Shown one piece after another: positions 59,521 to 64,000 of a DNA stretch of 64,000 nucleotides; within the stretch, counting starts at the first letter, position 1, and each line of letters begins with the position of its first letter. The notes beneath the pieces are model-generated. The model was not told the origin of the DNA and made no database searches. It worked only from the letters and a program-made list of their open reading frames with translations. The stretch is from contig JAQTZZ010000014.1 of NCBI GenBank assembly GCA_028687545.1, forward strand, positions 1 to 64,000, written 5' to 3'. The DNA is from Candidatus Wallbacteria bacterium. Lineage in GTDB: Bacteria; Muiribacteriota; JAQTZZ01. A program made the translations under genes and the position numbers.

Positions 59521-60564
59521 TCAGCCAGCCAGTTTCTCCTTGACTTTGGATGTGACCTCGTTGTAAATGTCGATGTTTTCCTTGAAGAACTGCTTGACGT
59601 TTTCCTTACCCTGCCCGAGCTTGTGCTGGCCATATGTATACCAGGCTCCGCTCTTCTCGATGATGTTATACTCAGCGGCCAGATCTACGATCATGCCGGT
59701 TTTGGAGATGCCTTCGCCGAAAATCATCTCGAATTCTGCAAACTTGAAGGGAGGAGCCACTTTATTTTTGACGACCTTCGCCTTGACACGGGTTCCGACC
59801 TGCTCTCCGGCCTTTTCCACATTTCCACATTTTTTTACCTCGATGCGCACCGAAGCATAGAACTTGAGGGCGCGTCCGCCGGGGGTGGTCTCAGGGTTTC
59901 CATACATCACGCCGGGCTTTTCGCGGATCTGGTTAATAAAGATCATCAGCGTCTTGGTTTTAGAGATGGCACCGGTGAGCTTGCGCAGTGCCTGTGACAT
60001 CAGCCTCGCCTGCAGCGCGATATGGGCATCCCCCATTTCTCCCTCGATCTCGGCTTTGGTTACAAGAGCTGCCACGGAGTCAAGCACGATGGCATCGACG
60101 CTGCCGCTGCGGATAAGTGTTTCACAGATTTCAAGGGCTTCCTCGCCTGAGGAGGGCTGGGAAACCAGGAGGTTATCGATATCCACGCCGAGAAGCTTGG
60201 CATATTCAGGATCCAGAGCGTGTTCCACATCTATGAAGGCCACGATGCCGCCGGATTTCTGGGCTTCTGCAGTCACGAATAAGGCCAGCGTAGTCTTACC
60301 GCTCGATTCCGGGCCGAAGATTTCGACGACCCTACCGCGGGGCAGGCCGCCAATCCCGAGGGCTTTGTCCAGAGTGAGTATTCCAGTGGAAATCGTCTCC
60401 ACTTTCAAAACTTGAGAGTTATCGCCAAGCCGCATGATGGCCGTCTTTCCGAACTGCTTCTGCACATAGGAAATCGCCATATCCAGCGCACGCTTCTTGT
60501 CATCTGCCAGTCCTTTTGCTTCTTTTTCTTCTACCATAGTGTCGCGCTCAGCATTCTTTGCCAT
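59521..60564 (-). CDS. recA: recombinase RecA
   Basis: A 347-residue RecA, the strand-exchange protein that also triggers LexA cleavage. Walker A is GPESSGKTT (84-92), followed by [28 protein letters not shown] (Walker B), loop L1 [19 protein letters not shown] and L2 [28 protein letters not shown], all standard. The N-terminal extension of about 20 acidic/basic residues is a little longer than in E. coli. GGAGG is eight bases before ATG 60564; TTG 60567 is discarded. It has a canonical promoter overlapped by a palindrome (60581-60600). Confidence 0.99.
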   Translation of the reverse strand: MAKNAERDTMVEEKEAKGLADDKKRALDMAISYVQKQFGKTAIMRLGDNSQVLKVETISTGILTLDKALGIGGLPRGRVVEIFGPESSGKTTLALFVTAEAQKSGGIVAFIDVEHALDPEYAKLLGVDIDNLLVSQPSSGEEALEICETLIRSGSVDAIVLDSVAALVTKAEIEGEMGDAHIALQARLMSQALRKLTGAISKTKTLMIFINQIREKPGVMYGNPETTPGGRALKFYASVRIEVKKCGNVEKAGEQVGTRVKAKVVKNKVAPPFKFAEFEMIFGEGISKTGMIVDLAAEYNIIEKSGAWYTYGQHKLGQGKENVKQFFKENIDIYNEVTSKVKEKLAG

Positions 60565-60915
60565 CAAATGTACCTCCGTAATTCATTGAATAGATTCTAT
60601 TCTGCCGGAGATTTTTTGTCAATAAACTGGTTTTCCGGCTGATGCAGAGGATATAACAATCCGCGTGCCAAAATCCAATCCCTTGATAAACGCAGATAGA
60701 GACGCGCTGAGGCAATTCACTATCTGGTGAATCCGTATCGTTTTGATAATCTACCGTCTCAGATTGAGATGGATCAATTCATCAATAATTGATCGTCAAT
60801 ATATGATTACTAAAGATGACTGTTCAAAAACATCCGGATGCTAGGCATAAGAGGCTCTAACAAATAAATTTGTAAAAGCCTCTATACAACAACGCAGACG
60901 GGTGTTTTTCAACAG
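60565..60915. other. gene-free region between recA and the dehydrogenase gene
   Basis: This 351-base gap holds the recA promoter region (60581-60622), about 190 bases of A/T-rich sequence in which I see nothing definite, and hairpin repeat copy 3 (60818-60917). Confidence 0.5.
60581..60622 (-). promoter_or_regulatory. recA promoter with possible LexA-type operator
   Basis: On the minus strand TTGACA (60622-60617) and TAGAAT (60599-60594) are 17 bases apart. The palindrome GAATCTATTC overlaps the -10 box and is followed by ATTCAATGAAT, so GAAT/ATTC half-sites alternate across 60581-60597. Placement over the -10 box suggests repression, possibly by LexA. The E. coli (CTGT-N8-ACAG) and Bacillus (GAAC-N4-GTTC) boxes are absent. 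Confidence 0.65.
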
Positions 60916-60917
60916 TC
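60818..60917. repeat. stop-codon-abutting hairpin repeat, copy 3
   Basis: A 100-bp element with ends GACTGTTCAAAAACATCCGG (L-type, continuing ATGCTAGGC) and, mirrored, GACGGGTGTTTTTCAACAGTC (R-type). The inner hairpin is GAGGCT/AGCCTC-like. The R-type end overlaps the stop codon TGA (60918-60916) of the PruA-like gene on the minus strand. It is the shortest of the three family members. Confidence 0.85.
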
Positions 60918-62547
60918 ACTTTTCAGCCATGAATGGATATCCATACGCCTTGGGCGGGTCGAACAGCTCCTTGATCGCCCTGGGGCTCGTCCAGCGGATC
61001 AGGTTAAGCTTGCTGCCGGCCTTGTCATTGGTGCCTGAAGCGCGGCTTCCGCCGAACGGCTGCTGTCCTACCACTGCTCCTGTAGGCTTGTCGTTCAGAT
61101 AGAAATTACCGGCTGCGTGGCGGAGAGCGTTTTCCATCTGCACGAGGGCATAGCGGTCCCGGGCAAAGACAGCGCCCGTGAGGCCGTAAGGAGATCCGGC
61201 ATCACAAAGTTTCAACGTTTTTTCATAATCCTTGTCAGCATAGACGTAAATCGTGAGCACAGGGCCGAAGATCTCTTCCACCATGGTTTTGAACTTGGGA
61301 TCCTTGGCGAGGATCACGGTAGGCTCGATGAAAAATCCCTTGCTGGAATCACATTTCCCGCCGATCACCACTTCCGCGTCCTTGCTCTTTCTGGCGGTTT
61401 CGATGCAGGACTTGAGGTTGTCGAATGAATTCTGGTCGATCACGGCACCCAGGAAGTTTGTGAAATCTTCGGTGTCCCCCATCCTGATCGTGCGGATCTC
61501 GCTGTCCAGTATCTTGAGCAGCTTGTTCCAGATGCTCCTCGGCACAAAGGCGCGCGAAGCGGCAGAGCATTTCTGGCCCTGGTATTCGAAGGCTCCCCTG
61601 ATCATGGCTGTAGCGAGAGCCCTGATGTCAGCCGTCGGATGAGCGAAGATGAAGTCCTTGCCGCCCGTTTCTCCGACGATGCGCGGGTAACTCCTGTATT
61701 TCCCGATGTTGTTCCCGACAGTTTTCCACATCTGCTGGAAAACTTTGGTGGAACCCGTGAAATGGATCCCGGCCAGTTCAGTGTGATTGAGCACGATCTC
61801 GCCAATCTGTGCCCCTGTGCCGGGGATGAAGTTGATCACACCCGGGGGCAGTCCGGCTTCTTCAAACAGTTTCATCAGGAAATACCCTGAGTAGACAGCA
61901 GTGGAGGCAGGCTTCCAGAGCACTGTGTTTCCCATCATGGCCGGAGCTGACGGCAGGTTTCCCGCGATCGAGGTGAAGTTGAATGGAGTGACGGCGAACA
62001 CGAAACCTTCCAGTGGCCTGTATTCCAGCCTGTCCCAGTATGCGGAAGTGGAACCGGGCTGATCTTTGTACAGCTCTCTCATGAAATAGGCGTTGAAACG
62101 GAAAAAATCGATCAGTTCGCAGGCAGCATCGATTTCTGCCTGAAAGGCGGTCTTACTCTGCCCGAGCATGGTGGCGGCGTTCAGAGTGGACCGCCAGGGA
62201 CCGGCCAGCAGCTCGGCGGCTTTCAGAAAAATCGCCGCCCTGTGTTCCCAGGGCATGTTTTCCCACTGCCATTTAGCAGCGAGTGCGGCCTCGATGGCCT
62301 TCCTGATCTCAGGTTCCCCTGCCTTATGATAGACTGCCAGTACATGTTTCTTATCATGCGGGATGATGCATTTTCCGGTCTTCCCGGTCCTGATCTCAGT
62401 TCCACCGATAATCAGAGGTATTTCATATTCCTTACTCTTGAGTTCAGCCAGTCTGGATTTGAGTTCCTTTTTTTCCCTGGCCCCCGGGGCATAAGCAAGG
62501 ATCGGCTCATTGACAGGTGTTTTAACTTCGTAAATTCCATTGGACAT
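60916..62547 (-). CDS. pruA: PruA-like L-glutamate gamma-semialdehyde dehydrogenase
   Basis: A 543-residue NAD(P)-dependent aldehyde dehydrogenase of the 1-pyrroline-5-carboxylate dehydrogenase group, which oxidises glutamate semialdehyde to glutamate in proline breakdown. The active site shows Asn190 (TPFNF), Glu293 (RIVGETGGKDF) and the catalytic Cys327 (EYQGQKCSAASR); IHFTGSTKV is the NAD-binding loop. The C-terminal GQQPFGGSRASGTNDKAG is characteristic for PruA. It is the monofunctional form, without a proline dehydrogenase domain, and no such gene is adjacent. GGGGGTG precedes ATG 62547. Its stop codon overlaps a hairpin repeat. Confidence 0.93.
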   Translation of the reverse strand: MSNGIYEVKTPVNEPILAYAPGAREKKELKSRLAELKSKEYEIPLIIGGTEIRTGKTGKCIIPHDKKHVLAVYHKAGEPEIRKAIEAALAAKWQWENMPWEHRAAIFLKAAELLAGPWRSTLNAATMLGQSKTAFQAEIDAACELIDFFRFNAYFMRELYKDQPGSTSAYWDRLEYRPLEGFVFAVTPFNFTSIAGNLPSAPAMMGNTVLWKPASTAVYSGYFLMKLFEEAGLPPGVINFIPGTGAQIGEIVLNHTELAGIHFTGSTKVFQQMWKTVGNNIGKYRSYPRIVGETGGKDFIFAHPTADIRALATAMIRGAFEYQGQKCSAASRAFVPRSIWNKLLKILDSEIRTIRMGDTEDFTNFLGAVIDQNSFDNLKSCIETARKSKDAEVVIGGKCDSSKGFFIEPTVILAKDPKFKTMVEEIFGPVLTIYVYADKDYEKTLKLCDAGSPYGLTGAVFARDRYALVQMENALRHAAGNFYLNDKPTGAVVGQQPFGGSRASGTNDKAGSKLNLIRWTSPRAIKELFDPPKAYGYPFMAEK

Positions 62548-62589
62548 TTTTCACCCCCGTAACTATTGATCATAAAAAAGAGTTTATCT

Positions 62590-63156
62590 TCAGGCCGGGG
62601 AATTTTCAAACTGCCTGCTCCGGATCCTGCCAGCAGTTTCTTCCAGGGCAGCAGAAAAAATATCCGGAGTCCACTTGCCGGCAGTTTTCAAGCTGTTCAG
62701 GCATGCCGAAAGGTCGATTTCCAATTCAGGGCAGGGTTTGAAAATCAGCAGTTCTTTTTCCAGGATTTCGAGAATCCTGAGCAGCTGCTTCTTCTCTGCT
62801 ACAGCAGCCGGCAGCTCGCTGATTGACTGAAGCAGGCTGGGTTTAAGCAAGGTTTGAATCACATGCTTCGCAAATTCCACGAATTCAAAGGCCTCGGAAA
62901 CTACAACGGGTTTTTGCACAAGGAAAAACAATCCATCAGTCACAAAACTGGTAATCCTGGTCAGATAGGGTTTCAAAAATTTAAATCCCTTGTTGATCTC
63001 TGAATACGACTCCTTGAACAATGGCAGATTCTTCACCGCGTCATACCGCTCCGGGTATTTTTTGATCAGTTTGAACGTCATGGACTGCAGAATATCCATC
63101 AAATCCAGAATCTCCGGCGGTACTGCTATGAAATGCCTGTCGATCTTGTTGTCCAT
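62590..63156 (-). CDS. helical protein, unknown
   Basis: A 188-residue, mostly alpha-helical soluble protein (IPEILDLMDILQSMTFKLIKK, EAFEFVEFAKHVIQTLLKPSLLQSI). There is no signal peptide; one moderately hydrophobic stretch (FVTDGLFFLVQKPVVV, about 72-87) is probably a buried helix. TTGGAG precedes ATG 63156 by eight bases. It lies 42 bases before the PruA-like gene in the same direction and may be cotranscribed. No family is recognised. Confidence 0.65.
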   Translation of the reverse strand: MDNKIDRHFIAVPPEILDLMDILQSMTFKLIKKYPERYDAVKNLPLFKESYSEINKGFKFLKPYLTRITSFVTDGLFFLVQKPVVVSEAFEFVEFAKHVIQTLLKPSLLQSISELPAAVAEKKQLLRILEILEKELLIFKPCPELEIDLSACLNSLKTAGKWTPDIFSAALEETAGRIRSRQFENSPA

Positions 63157-63237
63157 CTGATATCTCCAAATTAATTCTGCTCAAATTCTAGCGGATTGAG
63201 CTTAAACATGCAAATTAACAAACCCTGCATCCGGTTT

Positions 63238-64000
63238 TTACATCTGCACTCTGGTGACGACCCCATGCAGTTTCTCTGAAGGCAGGTGGTAAAACTCAAT
63301 GTAATGGGGGGTGATCTTACGGATCAGACGGAAAATCTTCCAGATCGGGCTCTCAGTATCGATCTCTTCTACTCCATAAAAAACTGCAACTGCGTTGATT
63401 CCGGCTTCTGTGAGCACCTGCTCCAGTTCAACTTGCTCCATATATCCGGTAGTGATCAGGAACGGCCTCAGTCCAGGCGCGATTTCCTCGCCAAAAGTCC
63501 AGCTGACCCCGAAAGGCGTAGTAGTGGTAGATACTGAAACCAGGTAACAGTTGCGGTAGATAATCCGGTGGGTAAAAAATGTCCTCACTATGTAAGGAGG
63601 GATGAAATTCGGGTCGCGCGCAAGGAATACCGCATTCCCGTCAAGCATTGTCCCGGCAAAGCGTGCTTCCAGGTATTTTTCCCTGAATTCCGTTAAAGAA
63701 GTTGGTTTGAGCCTTTCAAACAATCGCCGCTGGCCTCTGGTGTATAGAAGGATCAGCAGAAAAGGGATGGAGGAAATCACCAGCGACCAGTAGCCTCCCT
63801 GGGGTATTTTATGCAGGTTGGCGCAGAGATATGTCAGGTCCACCAGAACCACTGTCAATGCTCCGAAAAGGTGCAGCTTCCGTTTCCGCAGAAAAAAGAG
63901 CCAGCACATCAGGATTCCGGTGATAGTCATGTCGCCGGTCACTGCGAGCCCGTAAGCGGCAGCAAGGCCTGCCGAACATTTGAAAACAACCATCAGAAGC
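63238..64000 (-). CDS. kup: Kup-family potassium transporter, C-terminal part (5' end outside window)
   Basis: The gene runs off the window end; the last 253 or so residues are visible. CSAGLAAAYGLAVTGDMTIT matches the conserved AAAYGIAVTGTM helix of Kup/HAK/KT H+:K+ symporters, followed by helices LFGALTVVLVDLTYLCANL and IPQGGYWSLVISSIPFLLIL. The cytoplasmic C-terminal domain then begins with RARFAGT-like sequence (here ARFAGTMLDGNAVF). The frame continues without stop to base 64000, so ATG 63993 is internal. The C-terminal domain looks complete. Expressed towards the unknown helical gene. Confidence 0.9.
   Translation of the reverse strand, partial: LLMVVFKCSAGLAAAYGLAVTGDMTITGILMCWLFFLRKRKLHLFGALTVVLVDLTYLCANLHKIPQGGYWSLVISSIPFLLILLYTRGQRRLFERLKPTSLTEFREKYLEARFAGTMLDGNAVFLARDPNFIPPYIVRTFFTHRIIYRNCYLVSVSTTTTPFGVSWTFGEEIAPGLRPFLITTGYMEQVELEQVLTEAGINAVAVFYGVEEIDTESPIWKIFRLIRKITPHYIEFYHLPSEKLHGVVTRVQM

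Noticed and set aside
1-64000. rRNA or tRNA genes
   Set aside because: I found no cloverleaf-like sequence or recognisable rRNA segment on either strand by eye.

Overview
The window reads as a chromosome segment of an uncultured, probably anaerobic, diderm (two-membrane) bacterium. A diderm envelope is suggested by a PorV/PorQ-like barrel, a second barrel-like protein ending in Phe, several lipobox proteins and a BamD-like TPR lipoprotein. The lone HydE (FeFe-hydrogenase maturase), the molybdo-hydroxylase and the flavin electron-export-like trio suggest anaerobic redox chemistry. TPR proteins are unusually frequent (about nine genes). The order ecfA-ecfT-truA-rplM-rpsI is the one known from Firmicutes. 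The style recalls candidate phyla such as Wallbacteria or Riflebacteria, but that is a guess; no rRNA or tRNA gene is visible to place it. Coding density is high, and I see no CRISPR array, prophage or intact transposase.

Layout. 0.1-6.1 kb (minus): methyltransferase, PIN-PhoH ATPase, TPR protein, DUF4097-like protein, lone BMP-type binding protein. 6.1-7.3 kb (plus): small membrane protein and a TlpA-like thioredoxin. 7.4-11.7 kb (minus): tlyA, nadK and a large STAND/TPR regulator. 11.9-16.8 kb (plus): PHP phosphoesterase and two membrane TPR proteins. 17.2-18.0 kb: a single-gene unit for a secreted protein. 18.4-22.0 kb (minus): three-subunit molybdenum hydroxylase, probably with a leader holding three tandem hairpins. 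22.2-25.8 kb: MFS transporter (minus), then ABC ATPase, permease and a TPR membrane protein (plus). 25.8-32.5 kb: PorV-like barrel and Ig-like lipoprotein (minus), zinc-ribbon/acidic protein plus TPR protein (plus), TPR lipoprotein and second barrel (minus).

32.6-34.4 kb (plus) holds ApbE, a NusG-II-domain protein and a Gx-family membrane protein. These match FmnB, EetA and EetB of the Listeria extracellular electron transfer locus. A membrane protein follows at 34.5-35.9 kb. 36.0-40.9 kb (minus): ecfA-ecfT-truA-rplM-rpsI, then a secreted helical protein and hydE. 40.9-45.6 kb (minus): two-domain PpiC lipoprotein, mazG and a small membrane protein; separately an ECF S component, CoA-binding protein and TauE-like exporter. 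45.8-52.4 kb (plus): MprF-like protein, HEXXH protein, DUF3795, Nudix, an unknown gene with a CPBP protease, and a SmpA-like protein. 52.5-58.4 kb: addA-addB. 58.5-64 kb (minus): recA-recX-coiled-coil protein, a PruA-like dehydrogenase, an unknown protein and the end of a Kup potassium transporter.

The most unusual non-coding signal is a family of three polar, hairpin-forming elements (100-164 bp). In all three the same end directly abuts the stop codon of a gene. A fourth, composite palindromic element shares their core and also has a stop codon at its edge. Other notable points are the 39-bp tandem hairpins before the molybdo-hydroxylase operon, apparently leaderless promoters, and a palindrome at the recA promoter that could be a LexA-type operator.
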